Assembly (NCBI RefSeq): GCF_003001675.1
Contig: NZ_PVYW01000016.1
Span: 1 to 64,000 of the forward strand
Direction of reading: 5' to 3'
Length of the DNA: 64,000 nt
Origin: Cohnella sp. SGD-V74
Lineage (GTDB): Bacteria > Bacillota > Bacilli > Paenibacillales > Paenibacillaceae
Shown here: one piece after another, positions 1-7,801 of the stretch
Layout: each line of letters begins with the position of its first letter
Numbering within the stretch: the first letter of the stretch is position 1
Made by a program: the position numbers and the translations under genes
The notes under the pieces: generated by a model
What the model was told of the DNA's origin: nothing
The model's input: only the letters and a program-made list of their open reading frames with translations
Databases searched by the model: none

Positions 1-440
1 CGTTTGCAATAGACGGAATCCGAAACGCGAACAATGCCCGATAGCAGCCGATTCGATTCTCTCGCAGCCATGGCGCGGCGAATTTTGTGACAGATGAGCC
101 AGGCCGTTTTATAGGTGACATGGATCGCTTCGGAGAGCTGGCGGGCATTCACGCAGCGGGGCTGGGCATGCAGAAAAATGGCCTGGAACCAACGATGAAG
201 AGGCGTACGGCTGCCCTCCATAATGGTGCCGGCGATCAGGGAAGTTTGCGTATGGCAGGAGCGACATTCGTAGAGCGGAATCCGACGGGTGGAAATGAGA
301 TAGAAAAGCGGGTGGTTGCAGCGCGGACAGCGAAAGCCGTCGGGCCACTTCAACTCGAACAGAACAGAGAAACAATCCGCTTCCTCTTTATAGACGGAAC
401 AAAATTTTTGGAATTTCTCCGCGGCTTCTTTAAGGCTCAT
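1..440 (-). CDS. ISXO2/IS1595-type transposase-domain protein (3' end outside window)
   Basis: An open frame on the minus strand begins at ATG 440-438, preceded by a good AAGGGAG ribosome binding site, and runs without a stop past position 1. The visible 146 residues start MSLKEAAEKFQKFC and carry WPDGFRCPRCNH and YECRSCHTQTS, i.e. a CxxC...CxxC zinc ribbon, followed by AGTIMEGSRTPLHRWFQAIF and YKTAWLICHKIR. This is the order seen in the N-terminal zinc ribbon and linker of ISXO2-like (IS1595 family) transposases; the DDE nuclease part would lie outside the window. Two LexA-like boxes sit over its promoter, which is unusual for an insertion-sequence gene and suggests a host-controlled or domesticated copy. 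Family call is firm; whether it is an active transposase cannot be judged from this fragment. Confidence 0.8.
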   Translation of the reverse strand, partial: MSLKEAAEKFQKFCSVYKEEADCFSVLFELKWPDGFRCPRCNHPLFYLISTRRIPLYECRSCHTQTSLIAGTIMEGSRTPLHRWFQAIFLHAQPRCVNARQLSEAIHVTYKTAWLICHKIRRAMAARESNRLLSGIVRVSDSVYCK

Positions 441-463
441 ACGAATCTCCCTTCCGCATTAAA

Positions 464-513
464 CGAACGTTTGTTCTCTACTCAATTATACCAAACATTT
501 GTTCTTATTTAAA
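464..513 (-). promoter_or_regulatory. Promoter with two LexA (SOS) box-like operators
   Basis: Read on the minus strand, TATAAT (plus 490-485) is a clear -10; the -35 is weak (TTTAAA, about 513-508). Two boxes flank the -10: AGAACAAATGTTTG (505-492) in the spacer and AGAACAAACGTTCG (477-464) at the expected start point. Both contain GAAC-N4-GTTY, matching the Bacillus LexA/DinR core GAAC-N4-GTTC (one exactly, one with a single change). Placement over the spacer and the start point is the usual layout for LexA repression. The role is inferred from sequence only. Confidence 0.6.
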
Positions 514-556
514 GTTGAAATTAGTTAATTTTTCTTTTTACCATCATGATTTCCAA

Positions 557-748
557 CTGACTCAAAGGGATATCGGCAAAAGGGGCGGAAAGGCGGTAGG
601 GCGGGCTGGTGCAGCGCGAACTGACTGAAAGGGATAGTGGCAAAAGGGGCGGAAAGGCGGTAGGGCGGGCTGGTGCAGCGCGAACTGACTGAAAGGGATA
701 GCGGCAAAAGGGGCGGAAAGGCGGTAGGGCGGGCTGGTACAGAGCGAA
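557..748. repeat. Tandem repeat, 3 copies of a 64 bp G-rich unit
   Basis: Three consecutive 64 bp units start at 557, 621 and 685, each beginning CTGACT(G/C)AAAGGGATA and ending with GCGCGAA or a close variant; a few bases of a fourth follow at 749. Copies differ by only a few substitutions. There are no unique spacers, so it is not CRISPR. The unit length is not a multiple of three, so the overlapping minus-strand frames are repeat artefacts. The unit is purine-rich on the plus strand. Confidence 0.9.
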
Positions 749-856
749 CTGAAAGGCGGCGGGGTGAGCACGGGATAGGATGGGAAGGGAGAGGACGGAT
801 TGACATTCGCAGATGTCAATGATACATTAGCTACTGCTCTTTTGCTTTCCCTTGGC

Positions 857-862
857 TATAAT
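857..862 (+). promoter_or_regulatory. -10 element that argues for a downstream start codon
   Basis: TATAAT lies only 2 bp before the upstream ATG at 865. Transcription from it would begin near 869, so that ATG could not be in the message. This supports the TTG at 898 as the start of the following gene. No good -35 was found. Confidence 0.45.
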
Positions 863-897
863 AGATGAAAGAGCTGAAATCACGAGGGGGACCATCT

Positions 898-1551
898 TTG
901 AATCACAAGGTTACGATCAACAAGAAGGAAATCGCGGTTACGTTCACCAGTTACTATGATACGGAGCTGGGTGAATTTTTATTTAAGCAGGTCATGTGCG
1001 ACGTTTATATGCCGGGCAACGAAGTCGTTCCGATCGACGTGGAGAAGGAGCAGATTCGGCGCATCGTCGAAGGTTTCAAGAAGCGCAAAGAGCTGTACGA
1101 CGAAATTCCTAAAGAAAAAATCAAAGGCAAAGAATATTACGTCATCAATACGAAAATGCGGTACGATCTGGATTGGCTGAAGGGGAGGAAGCAGGAGCGC
1201 CCGATGTCGCTGGCCGAGCACGAGAAGCTGAAGGCGGACGCCGCCCGCGGCATCAAGCCTGCGCCCAAGCCGCCCGAGCGGGAACCGGAAGAAGCTCCGG
1301 CGCCGTCGAAGCGGGAACCGGTTGCTCCGGAGTACAAGGATGCCAGAAGAAAGTTTCTGCTTGCCGAAGGATTCAAGCATAATCTGGCCACGAACAACTG
1401 GGAGATCAAAGACATTCGCTTTCCCGACGCCAAGATCGACAAGGCCGCTTCCGATACGGAGTTCGAGGAAGGCATGAAGCGCCTGCTTGACGCATCCTAC
1501 CAGAATCATCTGAAGCGCCGCACCTCTTCTTCCCGCAAGAACGAGTCCTGA
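898..1551 (+). CDS. Hypothetical protein, charged, with Pro/Glu-rich linker
   Basis: Not recognised as a named family. The frame is open from ATG 865, but TTG 898 is the likelier start: it has an ACGAGGGGGACC ribosome binding site at good distance, and TATAAT overlaps the upstream ATG. The product is about 217 residues, strongly charged, with no signal peptide or membrane segment. An N-terminal region of about 100 residues (HKVTINKKEIAVTFTSYYDT) looks globular with beta-strands. A linker around residues 110-150 is rich in Pro, Glu and Lys (PAPKPPEREPEEAPAPSKRE), followed by a C-terminal lysine-rich helical part. It stands alone, followed by a terminator. Function unknown. Confidence 0.7.
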   Translation: MNHKVTINKKEIAVTFTSYYDTELGEFLFKQVMCDVYMPGNEVVPIDVEKEQIRRIVEGFKKRKELYDEIPKEKIKGKEYYVINTKMRYDLDWLKGRKQERPMSLAEHEKLKADAARGIKPAPKPPEREPEEAPAPSKREPVAPEYKDARRKFLLAEGFKHNLATNNWEIKDIRFPDAKIDKAASDTEFEEGMKRLLDASYQNHLKRRTSSSRKNES

Positions 1552-1566
1552 ACATAGATTGGCTTG

Positions 1567-1607
1567 AGCCGTTTGCGCCCTTTCGCAGGGTGCGGCGGCT
1601 TTTTTTG
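1567..1607 (+). terminator. Rho-independent terminator
   Basis: A GC-rich imperfect hairpin (GCCGTTTGCGCCC paired with GGGTGCGGCGGC) is followed by a run of seven T, 15 bp after the hypothetical gene's stop codon. Confidence 0.7.
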
Positions 1608-1621
1608 ATTACAGCGGGCCC

Positions 1622-1895
1622 GGCGATAAGGGTGGACTAGGACAGGCGATGAAGGTCGGCCAGGCTCTGACGATAAGGATGGACTAGGACGGGCGATGAA
1701 GGTCGGCCAGGCCCTGGCGATAAGGATGACTAGGCCAGGCGATGAAGGTCGGTCAGGTCCTGGCGATAAGGGGTGACTAGCCTTGGAGATAGGGATGGAC
1801 TAGGCCCAGCGGTGAGGGGGATCAGGCCCTGCGATAAAGGTGGACTAGGACGGGCGATGAGGGACGATCAGGCCAACGATGAAAGCCGATCAGGC
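1622..1895. repeat. Degenerate tandem repeat, about 46-47 bp unit
   Basis: GATAAGG(A/G)TGGACTAGG followed by a GCGATGAAGGTCGG(C/T)CAGG block recurs with starts near 1624, 1671, 1718, 1764 and 1832, plus a shortened unit near 1786. Copies have drifted more than those of the 64 bp repeat at 557-748. The stretch between the terminator and the AraC gene holds nothing else recognisable. Confidence 0.8.
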
Positions 1896-1903
1896 CTGGT
1901 GTA

Positions 1904-2797
1904 TTAAATCCGGCGGGAGTCATTGCCGGAACGCGCTGCATCGCGGGCTTCACTGGCTTTGATCAGCCTGTATTCTCCCGGAACGGTGCCGTATGCGCGG
2001 CGGAACTCGCGGGTGAAGTAGGTCGGCTCCATGCCGACGTGGCGGGCGATCTGGCCGATGGACAGGTTCTCGTTCGTCTCCAGCAGCAACTGCCCCGCCG
2101 TCAGCCGGACATGGCGCAAATACTGCAGCGGCGTCTTGTGGAAAGTCTGCAGGAACAGACGCGTCAGCTGCTTCTGCGAATAGCCGACCTGTTCCGCCAG
2201 ATGGGCGATGCTGATTTCCCGGTGCATGTAATCCTGCATGAATTTCGCTGCTTTGAGCACGATCGAGGAACGCGACGTTTCAGGAGCAGGAAGCAGCAGG
2301 GCGTTCGGGTCCAAGTCGCCTGCAGACTGCTTGCGAAGCTCCGTCAGCAGGGCGAACAACAGCTCGGAAGCCGCCCACGTATCGTAGTCGGCGCCCGAAT
2401 GACGCCAAATGCGCTCCACCAGCTCAAGCAGCCGGGCTACCGATTGGACGGGAATGGAGGCGGGAGCGTCGCCGAGCCCCCATGAAGCCCGGGCGATCGC
2501 CGAGCCGTGGAACGAGACGAAGGCGACCAGCCAATCTCCCTCGACGACGGGCACGTATTCGTTCGGATATCCGGCAGGAATGTACAGCACTGTATTCCGA
2601 TGGACGATGTCCCATTTGTTCTGGCCGAGCAGATGCATCCGGCCTTTGCCCGATGCCGTGATCAGCAGCTGGTGGGCCGAAAATCCCTCCAGACGGCTAA
2701 GCGCGCTCTGCTGCTCCATCCCTACCGTGTACACAGTGAACGGAACGACGCGCTCTTCCGACTCCGACGGGAAATTGGAACGCAAAGCGAGCTTCAC
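1904..2797 (-). CDS. AraC family transcriptional regulator
   Basis: A regulator of about 297 residues. The N-terminal half is a cupin-like sensing domain (SGKGRMHLLGQNKWDI, VLYIPAGYPNEY), typical of AraC proteins that bind sugars. The C-terminal 100 residues hold two helix-turn-helix motifs (ISIAHLAEQVGYSQKQLTRL and LSIGQIARHVGMEPTYFTRE). The frame extends to a TTG at 2815, but GTG 2797-2795 is preferred because AGAGGGGGA lies 6-7 bases before it. It is divergent from the beta-galactosidase gene, with closely spaced promoters between them, so it probably controls the glycosidase operon. The effector is unknown. Confidence 0.88.
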   Translation of the reverse strand: MKLALRSNFPSESEERVVPFTVYTVGMEQQSALSRLEGFSAHQLLITASGKGRMHLLGQNKWDIVHRNTVLYIPAGYPNEYVPVVEGDWLVAFVSFHGSAIARASWGLGDAPASIPVQSVARLLELVERIWRHSGADYDTWAASELLFALLTELRKQSAGDLDPNALLLPAPETSRSSIVLKAAKFMQDYMHREISIAHLAEQVGYSQKQLTRLFLQTFHKTPLQYLRHVRLTAGQLLLETNENLSIGQIARHVGMEPTYFTREFRRAYGTVPGEYRLIKASEARDAARSGNDSRRI

Positions 2798-2854
2798 CGT
2801 CGCTCCCCCTCTCAAGAATGTCCATTTTGTACGAGGATGTGTCCCTTCCGAAAG

Positions 2855-2885
2855 TTGTCTGACTCAGTATAGCACATTCTATAAT
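2855..2885 (+). promoter_or_regulatory. Promoter of the glycosidase operon
   Basis: TATAAT at 2880-2885 with TTGTCT at 2855-2860 (19 bp spacer) precedes the beta-galactosidase gene. On the opposite strand TATACT within the same segment could serve the AraC gene, so the two divergent promoters overlap and could be controlled together. Confidence 0.5.
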
Positions 2886-2918
2886 GGAACTAAGCAAGCT
2901 ATCGAATCCTTCGAGAGG

Positions 2919-5900
2919 ATGGTTGTCAAAGTGATCTCTGTTTCGAAATATTGGGAGGATCCCTCCATTCTGCAAGTCAACCGCGAGCCGGCTAGAGCGC
3001 ACTATATTCCCTATGCAGACCGGAGCGGCGCGGCGTCGGGCAAGCGGGCGCGCTCGCCGTATTACGGGACGCTGAACGGAAGCTGGAAATTCCGTTACTA
3101 TGACAGCGTTCAGGAAGTTCCGGAAGGTTTTTACGAAGAGAACGCCGACCGGTCCGGCTGGGATGAACTGCTCGTTCCTTCCTGCTGGCAGGTGAATGGC
3201 TACGACCAGCTTCACTATACGAACGTCAATTACCCGATTCCGTGTGATCCGCCGTACGTGCCGGACCGCAATCCGGCAGGTTTGTACGAGCGGGAGTTCG
3301 AGATTCCGGCTGCCTGGGCGGATAAAGAGAAATATGTTGTTTTCGAAGGCGTCAATTCTTGCTTCTACGTGTGGGTGAACGGGAGCTTCGTCGGCTACAG
3401 CCAGGGCAGCCGCGTCCCGGCGGAGTTCAAGCTGACCGGGTTAAGAGGCGGCAAAAACCGGATCGCCGTCATGGTGCTGAAGTGGTGCGACGGAACGTAT
3501 ATCGAAGACCAGGATGCCTGGCGGTACTCCGGCATTTTCCGGGACGTCTATTTGCTGGCGAGGGACAAGGCGCATGTGCGCGACGTGTTCCTGAAGCAGC
3601 AGCTGTCCGAGGACTTCGGTTCGGCCGAGCTTTCCGTTGACGTGGAAGCGGTCGGCGCTATCCAACTGTCCGTCTTCCTCACGGACGCGGAAGGAACGAT
3701 GATCGCATCCGCGAATTCGGCGGTGTCCGGCGCGACGACGATCAAGCTTACAGTAAGCGATCCCGAGCTGTGGAATGCCGAGAGGCCGTATCTCTATAGG
3801 CTGTACGTGCAAGCAGGCGACGAAACGTTTTATTTTCCGGTAGGGTTCCGCAAGGTGGACATCGTCGACGGAGTTTTCCGTATCAACGGACAGGCCGTCA
3901 AGCTGAAGGGCGTCAACCGTCACGACTCGCACCCTTCGCTGGGCCAGACGATTCCGCTCAACCATATGATCCGCGACTTGAAGCTGATGAAGCGGCATAA
4001 CGTCAATACGATCCGGACTTCCCACTATCCGAACGATACGCGTTTTCTCGACCTGTGCGACGAATACGGATTCTATGTCATCGATGAGGCGGATTTGGAA
4101 TGCCACGGCATCGGCAGCGGAGATCCGGCGCGCGAGGGCGAGTTTCATCGCCTGACCAACGATCCCGCCTGGAAGGATGCTTTCGTGGATCGGGCGGTTC
4201 GCATGGTCGAGCGGGACAAAAACCATGCCTGCGTCATCATCTGGTCGATGGGCAACGAGTCGGGCTACGGTCCGAACCATATCGCGATGCAGGAGTGGAC
4301 GAGAAGCCGTGACGGTTCGCGTCCCGTGCATTACGAAGGCGCGGCGCCGCATTACAAAGGAAGCACGGACACGGAAAGCCTGGACATGGAAAGCCGGATG
4401 TACGCTTCCCCGGCAGAGATCGAAGCATACGCGCAAGATCCGGCCAACCTCAAGCCGATGTTTCTGTGCGAATACAGCCACGCGATGGGCAACGGTCCCG
4501 GCGATCTGCATGATTACTGGGAAGTCATCTACCGCTATCCGAAACTGATGGGCGGATGCGTGTGGGAGTGGACCGATCACGGCATCTCCACCGAGACGCC
4601 GGAGGGCGTGCCTTATTTCGCTTACGGAGGCGACTTCGGCGATCTGCCGAACGACGGCAATTTCTGCATCGACGGACTGGTGACGCCGGACCGGAAGCCG
4701 CATACCGGATTGCTGGAGCTCAAGCAGGTCATCGCTCCGGTCAAGATCGAGAAATCCGATGCGGAGAAGGGAAGCTACCTGGTTCGCAATCTGTACGACT
4801 TTACGGATTTGTCCCGTGCGTACATCCAGTGGAAGCTGGAGGAGGACGGAAAAATCGTCCGCCAAGGCACGATCTGGCAGCTGGAGGCCGGTCCGCATCA
4901 GGAGCAGCTCGTCAAGCCGGATGTTGGATCCGACGATGCGGCCTCTCGTTTGCTGACGTTCTCGGTCCGCGCAAAGGAAGAGACGCCTTGGGCGGAAGCG
5001 GGATACGAGCTGACCTTCGCCCAATTCGAGCTGGGGGCGGAAGCGCCGCCGGTGTCCTCCGACTCGTCTGCCAGCGTTGCGCGGCCGCTTAGCGCCCGCG
5101 TCATCGATTCGGAGCTCGTGCTGGAGGGCGCGGATTTCCGGTACGTTTTCGATTTGGCAGGCGGAGCGTTCCGAAGCCTGAAGAAGCATGGTGTGGAGAT
5201 GCTGGCGGCTCCGACGCGGTTTGCCATCTGGAGAGCGCCGACCGACAACGACATGTACGTGAAAAAACAGTGGTTTGACGAAGGTTATGACCGCGCGGAG
5301 ACGAAGATTTATGCGTGCGAATGGAAGCAGACCGGGGAAGGAGTCGTCGAGATCGAAGCGCGGTTTTCGCTCGGCGGCTATATCCGTCGTCCGCTGCTGC
5401 ACGGAGAAGCGGCCTGGACGGTCGACGGCTCCGGACAAATCGCGCTTGCGGTGAAGGCGAGCGTCCGAGAAGGGCTGCCGTATTTGCCGAGATTCGGCCT
5501 GCAATTGACGATGCCCAAGGGCAGCGAAGAGGTCGAATACGTCGGCTACGGCCCGCACGAGAGCTATGTCGACAAGCGCCGCAGCGTGAAAAAGGGACAT
5601 TATTTGCTCGCGGTGGACGACATGTTCGAATCCTACATCCATCCGCAGGAGAACGGGGCCAGAAACGATACGGAATGGGCAATCGTCTCCAACGAACAGG
5701 GAATGGGGCTTCGCTTCGAGAGCGGCCGTCCGTTCTCGTTCGGAGCGTCTCATTATCCGGCGGAGGAGCTGACGCGGGCCACGCATGCGCATCTGCTCAA
5801 AAAAAGCGCCGAGACGATCGTTCACCTCGACTACCGGATGAGCGGCGTCGGCTCCAACTCGTGCGGTCCGCAGCTTGCCGACAAGTACCGGATTGACGAG

Positions 5901-5954
5901 CGGGAATTCGCCTTCGACCTGCGGATCAAACCCGTTTTCAAGGAAGACGAATAA
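2919..5954 (+). CDS. lacZ: Beta-galactosidase, GH2 (LacZ type)
   Basis: Hydrolyses terminal beta-D-galactosides; cytoplasmic, no signal peptide. About 1011 residues, close to E. coli LacZ. Order of parts: N-terminal sugar-binding domain (KYWEDPSILQVNREPARA, DRNPAGLYEREFEIP), immunoglobulin-like domain, TIM barrel with VNRHDSHPSLGQ and IRTSHYPNDTRFLDLCDEYG, acid/base Glu447 in WSMGNESGYG, nucleophile Glu518 in CEYSHAMGN, then the C-terminal beta-sandwich (Bgal_small_N). The frame is open from 2409, but that part is antisense to the AraC gene; ATG 2919 or GTG 2931 (GAGAGG upstream) is the true start. First gene of a run with GH110-, GH95- and GH38-like enzymes, so the natural substrate may be the galactose of a complex glycan rather than lactose. 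Confidence 0.95.
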   Translation: MVVKVISVSKYWEDPSILQVNREPARAHYIPYADRSGAASGKRARSPYYGTLNGSWKFRYYDSVQEVPEGFYEENADRSGWDELLVPSCWQVNGYDQLHYTNVNYPIPCDPPYVPDRNPAGLYEREFEIPAAWADKEKYVVFEGVNSCFYVWVNGSFVGYSQGSRVPAEFKLTGLRGGKNRIAVMVLKWCDGTYIEDQDAWRYSGIFRDVYLLARDKAHVRDVFLKQQLSEDFGSAELSVDVEAVGAIQLSVFLTDAEGTMIASANSAVSGATTIKLTVSDPELWNAERPYLYRLYVQAGDETFYFPVGFRKVDIVDGVFRINGQAVKLKGVNRHDSHPSLGQTIPLNHMIRDLKLMKRHNVNTIRTSHYPNDTRFLDLCDEYGFYVIDEADLECHGIGSGDPAREGEFHRLTNDPAWKDAFVDRAVRMVERDKNHACVIIWSMGNESGYGPNHIAMQEWTRSRDGSRPVHYEGAAPHYKGSTDTESLDMESRMYASPAEIEAYAQDPANLKPMFLCEYSHAMGNGPGDLHDYWEVIYRYPKLMGGCVWEWTDHGISTETPEGVPYFAYGGDFGDLPNDGNFCIDGLVTPDRKPHTGLLELKQVIAPVKIEKSDAEKGSYLVRNLYDFTDLSRAYIQWKLEEDGKIVRQGTIWQLEAGPHQEQLVKPDVGSDDAASRLLTFSVRAKEETPWAEAGYELTFAQFELGAEAPPVSSDSSASVARPLSARVIDSELVLEGADFRYVFDLAGGAFRSLKKHGVEMLAAPTRFAIWRAPTDNDMYVKKQWFDEGYDRAETKIYACEWKQTGEGVVEIEARFSLGGYIRRPLLHGEAAWTVDGSGQIALAVKASVREGLPYLPRFGLQLTMPKGSEEVEYVGYGPHESYVDKRRSVKKGHYLLAVDDMFESYIHPQENGARNDTEWAIVSNEQGMGLRFESGRPFSFGASHYPAEELTRATHAHLLKKSAETIVHLDYRMSGVGSNSCGPQLADKYRIDEREFAFDLRIKPVFKEDE

Positions 5955-5976
5955 CGAGCGAAGCGGGGGATGACGG

Positions 5977-7725
5977 ATGGCGCACGAGACAGGACATCGG
6001 GCTGAACGGAAGGAAGAGGACCGGATGGAGGGCGAGCTGCTGCTGACGTTCGCGGATTTCGGAGGGCGCCCGGATACGGGGGAGGATGCCGGCCCGGCGA
6101 TGAGGCGCGCATTGACCGCGGCTGCCGAGGCCCGGCGGCCCGTCCGGCTCGCGATCGAACCCGGACGCTACGATTTCTATGCGGAATCGGCCGAGCGGGC
6201 GTCGTACTATATCACGAACACGGCAAGCGAACAGGAAAACCCGAACCCTGCCAAGACGATCGGCATCCTCATGAAGGGGCTGAAAGACTTTACGTTGGAC
6301 GGGGGAGGCGCGTTATTTCTATTTCATGGTAAAATGACGATGTTTGTTATCGATGAGTGCGAGAGAATCGCCGTGCGCAACTTGCGCACGGACTTCGCGC
6401 AGCCGACGGTGGTCGAGATGACGATTGCGCGGCTGGGAGATGGCTATATGGACGTATCCGTTCATCCCGATTCCCGCTATTCGATCGCCGAAGGCAGGCT
6501 TTCCTGGACCGGACCGGGCTGGAGTTTCCTCGAAGGGCCGATGCAGGCGTTCGATCCGGAGCGCAACGTCACCTGGCGCATCGACAACGTCGTCGCCCGC
6601 GCGGAGAGCGCCGAGGAGCTGGCTCCCGGAACGATCCGGCTTCGCTTCGGCGAGGAGCCGGGCGAAGCTCTGGCAGTGGGCTGGACGCTGCAGGTTCGGG
6701 ACGGCATTCGAGATCAGGTCGGCGCGTTCATTCACCGCAGCCGGGACGTGAAATGGCGGGATGTCGGCGTCCATTTCACGCACGGGCTCGGCATCGTCGG
6801 GCAGTTCAGCGCCGATCTGAGCTTCCGCAGGCTGGATATGTCGCCTCGGCCGGAAACGGGACGGACGGTGGCCGCGTTCGCGGATTTCGTTCACCTGTCG
6901 GGCTGCGGGGGCAAAATCGAAATTGCGGACAGCCGGTTCGTCGGCGCTCACGACGATGTCATCAACGTGCACGGCACGCATCTGCGCATCGTCGGCCGTC
7001 CTTCCGAGCGACAGCTCGCCGTTCGCTTCATGCATTCGCAGACGTACGGCTTCGCGGCGTTCGCGGCGGGAGACGAGATCGAATTCGTCCGGGCGGGCTC
7101 GTTAACGCCGTTCGGACGCGGCCGAGTGGCGGCGGCAGAGCTGACTTGCCCGCGCGAGATGCTGCTGACGCTGGAGGACAGGCCGCCAGAGGGCATCGGC
7201 GAAACGGACGTTGTCGAGAACGCGACATGGACGCCCGAAGCGGAAATCCGCGGCAACTACTTCGCCCGCATTCCGACAAGGGGCGTGCTGGCGACGACAA
7301 GGCGGCCGGTCGTCATCGCGGACAACGTGTTCGAGCGGATGCGGATGAGCGCTGTGCTCGTCGCCGACGACGCGGCGTCCTGGTACGAGTCGGGCCGTGT
7401 GGAGGATTTGACGGTCCGGGGCAACCGCTTTATCGAATGCGGCGGTCCTGATCAAGCCGTCATCGCCATCGTTCCGGAGAACGAGGAGATCGACGAGGAA
7501 GCGCCGGTGCATAGCGGTATTCGCATCGAAGACAACGTGTTCGAGACGCGGGAAGCGCGGGTGCTGGACGCGAAGAGCACGCGTTCGCTGGAGTTCTCCG
7601 GCAATACGGTCCGCTTTCTGGATGAAGATGCCGCCGAGCCGGAACAACGGGCTTTCCGGTTTGTCGCCTGCAGCGAAGTGAAGATCGGGAACAACCGGTT
7701 CGAGAAAGGGTTCGCGCAGGCGTGA
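5977..7725 (+). CDS. GH110-like alpha-1,3-galactosidase (right-handed beta-helix)
   Basis: About 582 residues with repeated beta-helix coils (IEIADSRFVG, AEIRGNYFARIPTRGVL, DLTVRGNRFIECGG, IRIEDNVFETREARV). HDDVINVHGTHL, with Asp326-Asp327, matches the conserved aspartate block of GH110 exo-alpha-1,3-galactosidases, which remove the terminal galactose of blood-group B or linear alpha-Gal structures with inversion. No signal peptide is visible, so the substrate is probably imported first. Follows lacZ by 22 bp. ATG 6025 (AGGAAGAGG upstream) is an equally good start and would drop 16 non-conserved, charged residues. Another beta-helix glycosidase specificity is possible; the family call is from motif recognition, not a search. 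Confidence 0.72.
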   Translation: MAHETGHRAERKEEDRMEGELLLTFADFGGRPDTGEDAGPAMRRALTAAAEARRPVRLAIEPGRYDFYAESAERASYYITNTASEQENPNPAKTIGILMKGLKDFTLDGGGALFLFHGKMTMFVIDECERIAVRNLRTDFAQPTVVEMTIARLGDGYMDVSVHPDSRYSIAEGRLSWTGPGWSFLEGPMQAFDPERNVTWRIDNVVARAESAEELAPGTIRLRFGEEPGEALAVGWTLQVRDGIRDQVGAFIHRSRDVKWRDVGVHFTHGLGIVGQFSADLSFRRLDMSPRPETGRTVAAFADFVHLSGCGGKIEIADSRFVGAHDDVINVHGTHLRIVGRPSERQLAVRFMHSQTYGFAAFAAGDEIEFVRAGSLTPFGRGRVAAAELTCPREMLLTLEDRPPEGIGETDVVENATWTPEAEIRGNYFARIPTRGVLATTRRPVVIADNVFERMRMSAVLVADDAASWYESGRVEDLTVRGNRFIECGGPDQAVIAIVPENEEIDEEAPVHSGIRIEDNVFETREARVLDAKSTRSLEFSGNTVRFLDEDAAEPEQRAFRFVACSEVKIGNNRFEKGFAQA

Positions 7726-7801
7726 CGTGATGCGAAGGTGTGAAGCAACGCAAAGGCGCGGAAATGGAACGTAACGACGAACGACAGGGGGAAAGAACAA
7801 C

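Noticed and set aside
525..819. Two overlapping minus-strand frames of 85-93 residues rich in Pro, Arg and Ser
   Set aside because: They translate the 64 bp repeat in two frames; the unit length is not a multiple of three and no start signal exists.
2409..2918. N-terminal 170-residue extension of the beta-galactosidase frame
   Set aside because: It is antisense to the AraC gene and spans the divergent promoters; GH2 homology begins after 2919.
3441..5825. A 794-residue open frame antisense to lacZ
   Set aside because: It is an artefact of GC-rich codon structure in a clear GH2 gene; no start signal or family motif.
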